From JANNRA01 sp031401035 (GTDB taxonomy: Bacteria > Desulfobacterota > Binatia > HRBIN30 > CADEER01), in contig JANNRA010000076.1 of NCBI GenBank assembly GCA_031401035.1, positions 1 to 23,243 on the forward strand: DNA of 23,243 nucleotides, in the 5' to 3' direction. Both the position numbers and the translations under genes were made by a program. The stretch's first letter is position 1. Each line of letters begins with the position of its first letter. Shown here piece by piece: positions 1-6,998 of the stretch. The notes beneath the pieces are model-generated. The model was given only the letters and a program-made list of their open reading frames with translations. It did no database searches and had not been told where the DNA came from.

Positions 1-61
1 ACCATTCGCCTCGTCGCCTGAGCCATGAAGCCGACAACCCTTCGTTCTAATTGCGGCGACC

Positions 62-86
62 GGCGCCGACGGGGCGGCGCCCTCCA
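62..86 (-). repeat. Solo half of a dispersed GC-rich palindromic repeat
   Basis: This 25-bp segment is the exact reverse complement of 12409-12433, the first arm of the palindrome between the ATPase gene and the GH94 fragment. A near match also occurs at 15883-15907. No second arm is visible around it, so it looks like a half element. The rest of 1-142 shows no gene I can support; small ORFs there are antisense to the reductase or lack any recognisable protein character. Confidence 0.6.
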
Positions 87-142
87 GGGACTGTCAGATC
101 TTCGGCAGCGATCTCACATGATCCGATCTCGACGGCGCTGCA

Positions 143-1204
143 CTACCGCACCAGGCCGCGGCCGAACGGCAGCGGTACCTGCAGGGCGTCGAGCATGCCC
201 GGCGCGGCCGCGCAGACGAAGGGGATGGCATTGACGATGCGGGCGGCGGCGGTCGTGTTGCCGCCGCCGGCGGCGCTGCCGGCATCGTCCTCCGGGTCGA
301 AGGTCACCGTCAGGTTGGGACGGCCCGTGAGGATGACGCCGTGCGCCCCGTCGCCCTTCGGCATCGGCCATTCCGGGGCGATGTCGTTGACGATGCGGGT
401 GACGTGATCGACGACGAGCAGCGCCCGGCCGCCGACGATGCCCTCGATCTCGAGGCGGAAGGCGCCCATCGTGCCGGCGTCGAACTGCCCCAGCGCGTTG
501 GTCACGGTGCGCACCAGCGGCCGTTTGACGACCCGCTCGCGAATCTCGTCGAGCGCCAGACCGAGGCCGCGCGCCATGAGGCGGATCGGCCCGCCCCAGA
601 CCATCGTCGGCACGCCCGGCGTCAGCATCGGCGGGGTCGCGTCCATCGGCTGCCCCATGCCGACCAGATTACGGACGGCGTCGGGCTGCGCGTAGGTCGC
701 GTAGTTGAACAGCTCGAAGGCGCGGATCTCGTCGACGCGCTCGCACAGGCCGGAGAGCAGCAGGGGGATGACGTCGTTGATGAACCCCGGGTCGACGCCG
801 GACACGAAGAGCGACGCCCGGCCGGCCGCGCAGGCCGCGGCCATGCGCTGGCGCAGCTCGGGTGGGGCGGAGGTCGGGTCGTAGAGGGGATACACCGAGG
901 TCGACACCACGTTCAGCCCGGCGCGCAGGCAGCGCTCGATGTCATCGAGCGCTTCGGTCGGACGGAAGTCGCCGGAGGCACAGTAGGCCACCGCGTCGGC
1001 GCCGACGGCGAGCGCCGCCGCGACGTCGTCGGTGGCGCGCACCCCGGTGTGCGACCATCCGCAGAGCTCGCCGGCATCCCTGCCGACCTTGGCCGGATTG
1101 GAGACGATGACGCCCGCCAGGGCGAGCGCCGGGTTGGACAGGACGATGCGCAGCGCCGGCACGCCGACGTTGCCGGTTCCCCAGACGATCACGCGGTGAG
1201 GCAT
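143..1204 (-). CDS. NAD(P)-dependent reductase, dihydrodipicolinate reductase N-terminal-like family
   Basis: This 353-residue soluble protein opens with a Rossmann nucleotide-binding motif, GTGNVG, at residues 9-14, right after a short beta strand (VIVW). A segment GVDPGF in the middle and the overall layout match the family annotated as dihydrodipicolinate reductase-like or 2,4-diaminopentanoate/amine dehydrogenase-like proteins, which use NAD(P)H on small carbonyl or amino substrates. It is longer than true DapB (about 270 residues), so a lysine-pathway role is unlikely. The substrate cannot be read from the sequence. The ATG at 1204 has an AGGG about 8 nt upstream. It is divergent from the dioxygenase gene across a 132-bp gap. 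No hydrophobic signal is seen, so it should be cytoplasmic. Confidence 0.75.
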   Translation of the reverse strand: MPHRVIVWGTGNVGVPALRIVLSNPALALAGVIVSNPAKVGRDAGELCGWSHTGVRATDDVAAALAVGADAVAYCASGDFRPTEALDDIERCLRAGLNVVSTSVYPLYDPTSAPPELRQRMAAACAAGRASLFVSGVDPGFINDVIPLLLSGLCERVDEIRAFELFNYATYAQPDAVRNLVGMGQPMDATPPMLTPGVPTMVWGGPIRLMARGLGLALDEIRERVVKRPLVRTVTNALGQFDAGTMGAFRLEIEGIVGGRALLVVDHVTRIVNDIAPEWPMPKGDGAHGVILTGRPNLTVTFDPEDDAGSAAGGGNTTAAARIVNAIPFVCAAAPGMLDALQVPLPFGRGLVR

Positions 1205-1336
1205 GCAGGGACCCTATCCGCCTGACCCGCCGCCACTCAATGCACGCGTCACGCGGCTGCGTCGCGGCGCCGAGGCGCGCCCCCGGGGCCGGCAGGTGAG
1301 TTGCAAGGGGCGCCGCCCAGACTCTAGGGTCGTCGC
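1205..1336. promoter_or_regulatory. Divergent intergenic region, presumed promoters
   Basis: This 132-bp gap separates the start codons of the reductase (-) and the dioxygenase (+), so both promoters should lie here. A possible + strand pair is TTGCAA at 1301-1306 and TCTAGG at 1324-1329 with a 17-nt spacer. That would give an almost leaderless transcript for the GTG at 1337. The boxes are weak and this is inference from layout. Confidence 0.25.
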
Positions 1337-2347
1337 GTGATCTCGACGAACGACCGCGTGTCCGACAGCGCCTGGATGAGCTTCGGCGCCCAGGCGATGC
1401 ACTACTTCAACCGGCCGCACCACGCCGTGCGCCGCACCCCCATCGAGGGGGCCGTGGCCTGGCGCGGCGTGGCGTTGCGCGAGCGCTACTGGATGGTTGG
1501 GATCGACGCCACCGCCGTTAGCGAGATCGACGCCGCCCTGCGCAGCGCGCGCGCAGCCGGGATCGCCATGGGGGCCATGCGCCGCGGCGACTTCCCCCTG
1601 CCGACGGTGGGCCCGCGCCTGCGCGCCTGGGCGCGCGCCCTCGACAGCGGGCGCGGTTTCCTGTTGCTGCGCGGGCTGCCGGTGAACCGTTGGGGCGACG
1701 ACGACAGTGCGCTCGCCTTCTGGGGCATCGGCCAACACCTCGGGCGACCCGGGGCGCAGAATCCGCAGGGCGACCTGCTCGGGCACGTCGTCGACACCGG
1801 CGAGGACGCGACCAACCCCTTCGTGCGCCGCTACCGCACCGCCGGCGACATCGCCTTCCACTGCGACCTGGCGGACGTCGTCGGGCTGCTCTGCCTGCGC
1901 AACGCCAGCCACGGAGGCGCCAGCCGCCTGGTGAGTTCGGTATCGGTGTACAATGAATTGCTGCGGCGCCGGCCCGACCTCATCGAGCGCCTGTACGAAC
2001 CCTTCCTGCTCGACAACCGCGACGAGCAGCGCGGCGAGGCCCCAGCCTTCGTCCCTGTCTCGCCCTGCCGGTACGCCGATGGCCGCCTGCGTACGTTCTA
2101 CCACAGCGACTACTTTCGCTCCGTCGAGCGGCATCCCGAGGCGCCGCGCTATACAGACCGAGAGCGCGAGCTGCTGGATCTCTACGAGAGTATCGCCAAC
2201 GACCCGGACCTCTACCTCGACATGTCGCTGCAACCGGGGGACGTCCAGTTGGTGTCCAACCACAGCGTCCTGCACGCGCGCACCGCGTACACCGATACCG
2301 CCGGCAGCCAGCGCCACCTGCTGCGCCTCTGGCTCTCCCTCGACTGA
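1337..2347 (+). CDS. TauD/TfdA-family Fe(II)/2-oxoglutarate-dependent dioxygenase
   Basis: This 336-residue protein belongs to the double-stranded beta-helix oxygenases that couple 2-oxoglutarate decarboxylation to hydroxylation or oxidative cleavage of a small substrate. The Fe(II) facial triad is visible as HCD (H175, D177) and the distal His in NHSVLHAR (H313). The C-terminal RHLLRLWL segment supplies the Arg (R326 or R330) expected to bind 2-oxoglutarate. The start used is a GTG at 1337; an ATG at 1376 (residue 14) is an alternative that keeps the whole fold. Its 3' end converges with the permease gene 24 bp away. The sequence does not say whether the substrate is a sulfonate, a betaine or something else. 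Confidence 0.82.
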   Translation: MISTNDRVSDSAWMSFGAQAMHYFNRPHHAVRRTPIEGAVAWRGVALRERYWMVGIDATAVSEIDAALRSARAAGIAMGAMRRGDFPLPTVGPRLRAWARALDSGRGFLLLRGLPVNRWGDDDSALAFWGIGQHLGRPGAQNPQGDLLGHVVDTGEDATNPFVRRYRTAGDIAFHCDLADVVGLLCLRNASHGGASRLVSSVSVYNELLRRRPDLIERLYEPFLLDNRDEQRGEAPAFVPVSPCRYADGRLRTFYHSDYFRSVERHPEAPRYTDRERELLDLYESIANDPDLYLDMSLQPGDVQLVSNHSVLHARTAYTDTAGSQRHLLRLWLSLD

Positions 2348-2350
2348 GCG

Positions 2351-2380
2351 AAGGGCGCGGCGCCGCCGAACTCAGCCCTT
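2351..2380. terminator. Possible hairpin between convergent genes
   Basis: AAGGGC (2351-2356) pairs with GCCCTT (2375-2380) around an internal self-complementary GCGGCGCCGC (2357-2366). The hairpin overlaps the stop codon of the permease gene and follows the dioxygenase stop. There is no U-tract, so termination is only suggested by position. Confidence 0.3.
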
Positions 2381-3196
2381 CAGGGCCCCGCCGCTCAGGC
2401 CGGCGAGGTAGAAGCGCTGCAGGGCGAGGAAGAGCGCCACCACCGGCAGCACCGTCACGACGGCGCCGGCCATGATCAGCTCGGTGTCCTGCACGTGCTC
2501 GCCGACGAGGTTGGCGAGCGCCACCGGCAGCGTGTAGCGCTCGCCGTCGGAGAGGATCACCAGCGGCCACAGGAAGTCGTTCCAGGCGCCCATGAAGGTG
2601 AACAGGCCGAGGGTGACGAGGATCGGCCGACACCACGGCAGCACCAGCGAGCGGTAGATGCGCCATTCACTGGCGCCGTCGACGCGCGCCGCGTCGAGCA
2701 GCGAGTCGGGCATCGCCTGCACGTACTGGCGGACCAGGAAGATGCCGAAGATGCTCGCCATGCTGGGCAGCACGACGCCCCAGTAGGTGTTCACCAGACC
2801 GAGCTGCTTGAGCAGCAGGAAGAGCGGCAGCATCGCCACCTGGCCGGGAATGACCAGGGCGGCGACGAGCAGGCGCGCAACGCGCTCGCGACCGGGAAAG
2901 CGCAACTTGGCGAAGGCGTAGCCGGCCATCGAGTTGATCGCCACGGCGCAGGCGGTCGCCAGGCCGGCGATCAGCAGGCTGTTCAGCGCGGCGCGACCGA
3001 GCTGCAGGCGCGCCAGCAGCGTCGCGTAGTGTTCGAGCGTCGGCCGACTCGGCCACAGCTGCGGGGGGAAGGCGTTCGCCTCGCCGCTCGGCATGAGCGA
3101 GGCGGCGACCATCCACCACAGCGGCAACGCGGTCAGGACCGCCGCCACCGTCAGGCCGACGTGCAGGCCGATACGCCTGATCACGGCCCCCGTCAT
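2372..3196 (-). CDS. Carbohydrate ABC transporter permease, MalG-like (CUT1 family)
   Basis: This 274-residue inner-membrane protein has about six hydrophobic segments and the cytoplasmic EAA loop (DAARVDGAS followed by LVLPWCRP) that docks with the ATPase. The FMGAWNDFLWPL segment after the loop is typical of MalG/UgpE-type permeases. The ATG at 3196 overlaps the stop of the upstream permease as ATGA, which indicates translational coupling. The open frame extends further upstream, but that extension lies antisense-frame inside the other permease and is Arg-rich, so I reject it. Together with the MalF-like subunit it should form the sugar channel. No ATPase is encoded in this operon; the likely partner is at 11320-12384. 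Confidence 0.88.
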   Translation of the reverse strand: MTGAVIRRIGLHVGLTVAAVLTALPLWWMVAASLMPSGEANAFPPQLWPSRPTLEHYATLLARLQLGRAALNSLLIAGLATACAVAINSMAGYAFAKLRFPGRERVARLLVAALVIPGQVAMLPLFLLLKQLGLVNTYWGVVLPSMASIFGIFLVRQYVQAMPDSLLDAARVDGASEWRIYRSLVLPWCRPILVTLGLFTFMGAWNDFLWPLVILSDGERYTLPVALANLVGEHVQDTELIMAGAVVTVLPVVALFLALQRFYLAGLSGGALKG

Positions 3197-4092
3197 GGCG
3201 CCGGAGCCCTGCCGCGCGTCAGGGCGGCGCCGAGCAGCGATGCCGCCAGCACCAGGAAGAAGAGCACGAAGGCGATCGCCGAGGCGTAGCCGAGGTTCCA
3301 CCAGCGGAAGCCCTGCTCGTACATGTACAGCACGATGCTCAACGTGGCGTTGTTCGGTCCGCCGCGGGTCATCACGTAGGGCTCGGCGAAGAGCTGGAAG
3401 TTGCCGATCAGCGTCATGGCGGCGACGAACAGCAGCGTTGGCCGCAACATCGGCAGCGTGATGCGCGCGAACTGTGTCCGCGCGCCGGCACCGTCGACGC
3501 TCGCGGCCTCGTAGAGCGTCGCCGGAATGGCCTGCAGCGCGGCCATGAAGACGACCATGTTGAAGCCGAAGTTCTTCCACACGGCGAGCAGCACCAGGGC
3601 CGGCAGCGCCAGGCGCGCATCGCCGAGCCAGTCCTGCGCCGGCAGCCCGACCAGTCCGATGACATAGTTCAGGAGGCCGAAGCGCGGGTGGTAGAGGTAG
3701 CGCCAGACCACCGCCACCGCCACCAGGCTGGTCACCACCGGCAGGAAGAAGAGAGTCCGGAAGAGACTTGCCGCGCGCACCGCCGCCGCCGTCACCGCCA
3801 GCGCGGCGGCGAGCGACAGGGCCAGCGACAGCGGCGTCGCCAGCGCGACGAAGACGGTGGTGTTGGCGAGCGCCGTCCAGAACAGACGATCACGCAGCAA
3901 GGCGGCGTAGTTGTCCAGCCCGACGAGGCGCAGCCGGTCGAGATCGGCGATGGCGTAGATGTCGAAGTCGGTCAGGCTGAGGAGGAAGGCCGCCGCCACC
4001 GGCAGGACGAAGAACCCAGCGAGCAGCACCAGCGCCGGCGCCGCCAGCGCCGCGCCGGCGCGCGCCTGGCGCGATTGCATGGCGCTGCTCAC
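3193..4092 (-). CDS. Carbohydrate ABC transporter permease, MalF-like (CUT1 family)
   Basis: This permease of 299 residues begins with a hydrophobic helix (LAAPALVLLAGFFVLPVAAA) and carries about six membrane segments. Its EAA loop reads YEAASVDGAGARTQF followed by ITLPMLRP, and the later PYVMTRGGPNNAT segment is typical of MalF/UgpA-type subunits. The GTG start at 4092 overlaps the binding-protein stop as GTGA; an ATG at 4080 is four codons later and equally possible. AGGA lies very close to the GTG. Its stop overlaps the MalG-like start. It is the second gene of a three-gene importer operon. The substrate is inferred from the neighbouring glucan genes to be a beta-glucan oligosaccharide. 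Confidence 0.87.
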   Translation of the reverse strand: MSSAMQSRQARAGAALAAPALVLLAGFFVLPVAAAFLLSLTDFDIYAIADLDRLRLVGLDNYAALLRDRLFWTALANTTVFVALATPLSLALSLAAALAVTAAAVRAASLFRTLFFLPVVTSLVAVAVVWRYLYHPRFGLLNYVIGLVGLPAQDWLGDARLALPALVLLAVWKNFGFNMVVFMAALQAIPATLYEAASVDGAGARTQFARITLPMLRPTLLFVAAMTLIGNFQLFAEPYVMTRGGPNNATLSIVLYMYEQGFRWWNLGYASAIAFVLFFLVLAASLLGAALTRGRAPAP

Positions 4093-5369
4093 GTTCCTGC
4101 CTCCGCCCGTTCGCGCGCCAGCAACCAGCGGCGCTTGGCGAGGATGGCATCGACCTCGCGATCGAGGCGCGCCAGCGCCTCGTCGGGGGTCGCGTCGCCG
4201 CGCACCGCCGCCTCGGCGGCGCGGCTGATCGCCGTCGCGATGCGCTCCCACTCCGGCACCCTCGGCGGGGTGCGGACGTGTCCGAGTTGGCGCCAGAAGG
4301 CGGCGACGCGCGGATCGTCGGCCAACCGGCCGGCCGTCCATGCGGCGCGCCGCGCCGGCAGGTCGCCGCTCAGACGGTAGAACTCGAGCTGTCGTTGCGG
4401 CGCCGCGAGATACTCGACCAGCTGCCAGGCCGCGTCCCGGCGCGGCGAAGCGGCATGCACCGCCAGGCTGGCGCCGCCGGCGATCGAGAGGCCGGGCTCG
4501 CCGGCGCTGCCGCCCGGCATCGGCGCCGTCGCCCAGGCGCCCTGCAGCCGCGCCGGCAGGCGCGCCGCCATTTCCGACAGGTTCCAGGGGCCGGTGATGA
4601 GGGCGCTGAAGAAGCCGTCGGCGAAGTCCTGATAGAGGTTGGCGATCTGCCCCTCGGCGCTGGTCGGCGCCAGGCGGTCGCGGAAGAAGCTCAAGTAGAA
4701 CATGAATGCCTGGCGAAACGCCGGGGCTTGGAAGTCGCCCCACTCGTCGGCGCCGCGCAGCAGCGGCGCGCCGCCCTGTAGGGCCAGGATCACCGGCGCC
4801 TGCCACTCGCTCAGCGGCAGCAGCAGCGCGTAGCGGCCGGGGCCGGCCGCGGCGCGGACGCCCTGCAGGGCGCGCCGCCAGCCGTCCCAGTCGTGCGGCG
4901 GTTCGGCAAAGCCCGCCGCGCGCAGGAGATCGGCGCGGTAGAAGAGCAGGCGCGTATCGACGTACCAGGGCATCGCCCACAGGCGTCCGTCGACGCGACT
5001 GGCCTCGAGGATGCCCGGAAAGACATCCGCCGCGTCGCCAGCGTTCAGGCGGGCGTCGAGCGGCGCCAACGCCCCGAGCGCCACCAGCTCCGGGATCCAG
5101 GTCGTACCGACCTGGAAGACGTCCGGCATCGAGCCGCCGACAAAGGCCGTCAGCAGCTTCTCGTGCGCCGCACTCCAGGGCAATTGCTGGACGCGCACGC
5201 GCACGCCGGGATGCGCCCGCTCGAACTCGGGCAGCAGGCGCTGCACCAGCTCGCCCTCGCGCCCCATCGCCCACAGGCGCAGTTCCTGCTCGTCGGGCGG
5301 GGCGCAGCCCGCCGCGGCGAGCAGGCCGGCGGCGACGAGGGTGTGGACGAGACGCCGCAACCTTGTCAT
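4089..5369 (-). CDS. Extracellular solute-binding lipoprotein, family 1 (sugar ABC transporter)
   Basis: This 426-residue protein has a lipoprotein signal peptide: a basic start (MTRLRRL), a hydrophobic core, and a lipobox ending AAGC with the modified Cys at residue 22. The mature part has typical family 1 binding-protein features, including a central MPDVFQVGTTWIPEL segment and an N-terminal WAMGREGELVQRLLPEFE helix. These proteins capture sugars and deliver them to CUT1 permeases. The ATG at 5369 has AGGA a few bases upstream; a longer in-frame extension runs antisense to opgG and is rejected. It is divergent from opgG with only 78 bp between starts. That suggests uptake of products of the adjacent glucan pathway, though this is inference. 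Confidence 0.87.
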   Translation of the reverse strand: MTRLRRLVHTLVAAGLLAAAGCAPPDEQELRLWAMGREGELVQRLLPEFERAHPGVRVRVQQLPWSAAHEKLLTAFVGGSMPDVFQVGTTWIPELVALGALAPLDARLNAGDAADVFPGILEASRVDGRLWAMPWYVDTRLLFYRADLLRAAGFAEPPHDWDGWRRALQGVRAAAGPGRYALLLPLSEWQAPVILALQGGAPLLRGADEWGDFQAPAFRQAFMFYLSFFRDRLAPTSAEGQIANLYQDFADGFFSALITGPWNLSEMAARLPARLQGAWATAPMPGGSAGEPGLSIAGGASLAVHAASPRRDAAWQLVEYLAAPQRQLEFYRLSGDLPARRAAWTAGRLADDPRVAAFWRQLGHVRTPPRVPEWERIATAISRAAEAAVRGDATPDEALARLDREVDAILAKRRWLLARERAEAGT

Positions 5370-5447
5370 TTTCCTGGCTTTCGCTAATGAACCCACAGGC
5401 CGTCGATCGTCGTTGAATCCCGCACGCACCCGAGCAGAGAGTTCCGT
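5370..5447. promoter_or_regulatory. Compact divergent promoter region between importer and opg operons
   Basis: Only 78 bp separate the start codons of the binding lipoprotein (-) and opgG (+). Promoters for both operons must lie here or overlap the coding ends, so shared control is likely. I see no convincing -35/-10 pair or clear operator palindrome, so the call rests on layout alone. Confidence 0.35.
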
Positions 5448-6998
5448 ATGACACGCGACCCGGCCGTCCCCGCCCTTAGCCCCCGCCGACTGGCGCAGCA
5501 AATCAGCGCCCTGTTGGTCGCCCTCGTCGCGGCCCTGAGCGGCGCCGCCGGGCCGGCGCGCGGCTTCGACTTCGAAGACGTGACGGCGCGCGCCCAGGAG
5601 TTGGCCAAGGGCTCGTACCAGGAACCGGCGGCGGCGCCGCAGTGGCTGCGCGAACTCAGTTACGATCAGTGGCGCGACATCCGCTTCCGGCCCGAGCGGG
5701 CGCTGTGGCGTGACAAGAAGGTCGCGTTTCAGGTGCAGTTCTTCCACCCCGGCCTCTACTACGACCACCCCGTGGCGATGAACATCGTCGATGCCACCGG
5801 CGTCAAGCCGCTCCCCTTCTCGCCCAACCAGTTCGACTACGGAAGCAACGATTTCGCCAGCCGCGTACCGCAGAACCTCGGTTTCGCGGGCTTCCGCATC
5901 CACGCACCGATCAAGAAAAAGGACTACTTCGACGAGGTCATCGTCTTCCTCGGCGCGACGTACTTCCGCGGCGTCGGCAAGGACGAGGTGTTCGGCCTCT
6001 CCGGCCGCGGCCTGGCGGTCGACACGGCGCTCCCGTCGGGCGAGGAGTTCCCCACCTTCAAGGAATTCTGGCTGGTGACGCCGAAGCCCGGCGACAAGCA
6101 GCTGACGGTCTACGCCCTGCTCGACAGCCCCAGCGTCGCCGGCGCCTACCGCTTCGTGCTCGAGCCGGGCGCCTCGACGGCGCTGCAGGTCGACGTGCGC
6201 CTGTTCCCGCGCCAGCCGATCAAGAAACTCGGCATCGCGCCGCTGACCAGCATGTTCTACATCGGCGAGAACAGTCAGCGCCTGGTCGAGGACTTCCGTC
6301 CGGAGGTGCACGACTCCGATGGCCTGCTGATCAACTTCGCCAGCGGCGAGTGGCTGTGGCGGCCGATCGACAACCCGCGCACGCTGCGCGTCAGCGGTCT
6401 GCGCACCGCCAACCCGCGTGGCTTTGGCCTGATCCAGCGCGACCGGGAATTCGACCACTACCAGGACCTCGAGACCCGCCCCGAGCTACGCCCGAGCGCC
6501 TGGGTGGCGCCACAGGGCGACTGGGGCGAGGGCCGCGTCGAGCTGGTCGAGATCCCAACCAAGTCCGACACCAACGACAACGTCGTCGCCTTCTGGGTGC
6601 CGAACGCGACGCCCGAGCCGGGCAAGATGGGGGCGTGGTCGTACGCGCTGTACTGGTTCGCCGACATCGCCGCGTTCTCGCCCAGCGGCCGCGTCGTGGC
6701 GACGCGGCGCGATCGCGGCATCGCCGACAACGCCTATCGTTTCGTCATCGACTTCGCCGGCAAGAAGCTCAACTCCCTGCCCCTCGACACGGTGCTGCGG
6801 GGGGTGGTCACCATCGCCAGCGGCGACGAGACCGCCGAGCTGCTCGACCAGCAGGTGGTCAAGAACCCGATCACCGGCGGCTGGCGCCTGACGTTCCAGA
6901 TCCGCCCCCTGAAGAGCGATCCGGTGGAACTGCGGGCTTTCCTCGACCAGGGCGGCAACTCGCTCACCGAGACCTGGTCGGACGTCATCCAGCCGTGA
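5448..6998 (+). CDS. opgG: Periplasmic glucan biosynthesis protein OpgG/OpgD (MdoG family, GH186)
   Basis: This 516-residue protein starts with an N-terminal signal containing a twin Arg (residues 13-14) before a hydrophobic stretch, with probable cleavage near residue 39. The mature start, FDFEDVTARAQELAKGSY, is characteristic of the OpgG/OpgD family. OpgG-type segments follow in order: VAFQVQFFHPGLYYD, the DRGIADNAYRFVIDF region near the C terminus, and before it REFDHYQDLETRPELRPS (D336, D340) then GDWGEGRVELVEIPT. The family acts on osmoregulated periplasmic glucan, and E. coli OpgD is an endo-beta-1,2-glucanase (GH186). The Asp residues in the YQD segment are candidate catalytic residues. 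The twin Arg could mean Tat export, as for OpgD, but the motif (SPRRLA) is weak. The stop overlaps the opgH start by 4 nt. Confidence 0.93.
   Translation: MTRDPAVPALSPRRLAQQISALLVALVAALSGAAGPARGFDFEDVTARAQELAKGSYQEPAAAPQWLRELSYDQWRDIRFRPERALWRDKKVAFQVQFFHPGLYYDHPVAMNIVDATGVKPLPFSPNQFDYGSNDFASRVPQNLGFAGFRIHAPIKKKDYFDEVIVFLGATYFRGVGKDEVFGLSGRGLAVDTALPSGEEFPTFKEFWLVTPKPGDKQLTVYALLDSPSVAGAYRFVLEPGASTALQVDVRLFPRQPIKKLGIAPLTSMFYIGENSQRLVEDFRPEVHDSDGLLINFASGEWLWRPIDNPRTLRVSGLRTANPRGFGLIQRDREFDHYQDLETRPELRPSAWVAPQGDWGEGRVELVEIPTKSDTNDNVVAFWVPNATPEPGKMGAWSYALYWFADIAAFSPSGRVVATRRDRGIADNAYRFVIDFAGKKLNSLPLDTVLRGVVTIASGDETAELLDQQVVKNPITGGWRLTFQIRPLKSDPVELRAFLDQGGNSLTETWSDVIQP

Noticed and set aside
341..1225. 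A 294-codon + strand frame opposite the reductase
   Set aside because: Shadow of the Rossmann protein; no domain, no ribosome site, Arg/His/Gln-rich.
4089..6458. Binding protein extended N-terminally to 789 residues
   Set aside because: The extra part runs antisense to opgG; a clear lipoprotein signal begins at 5369, which sets the true start.
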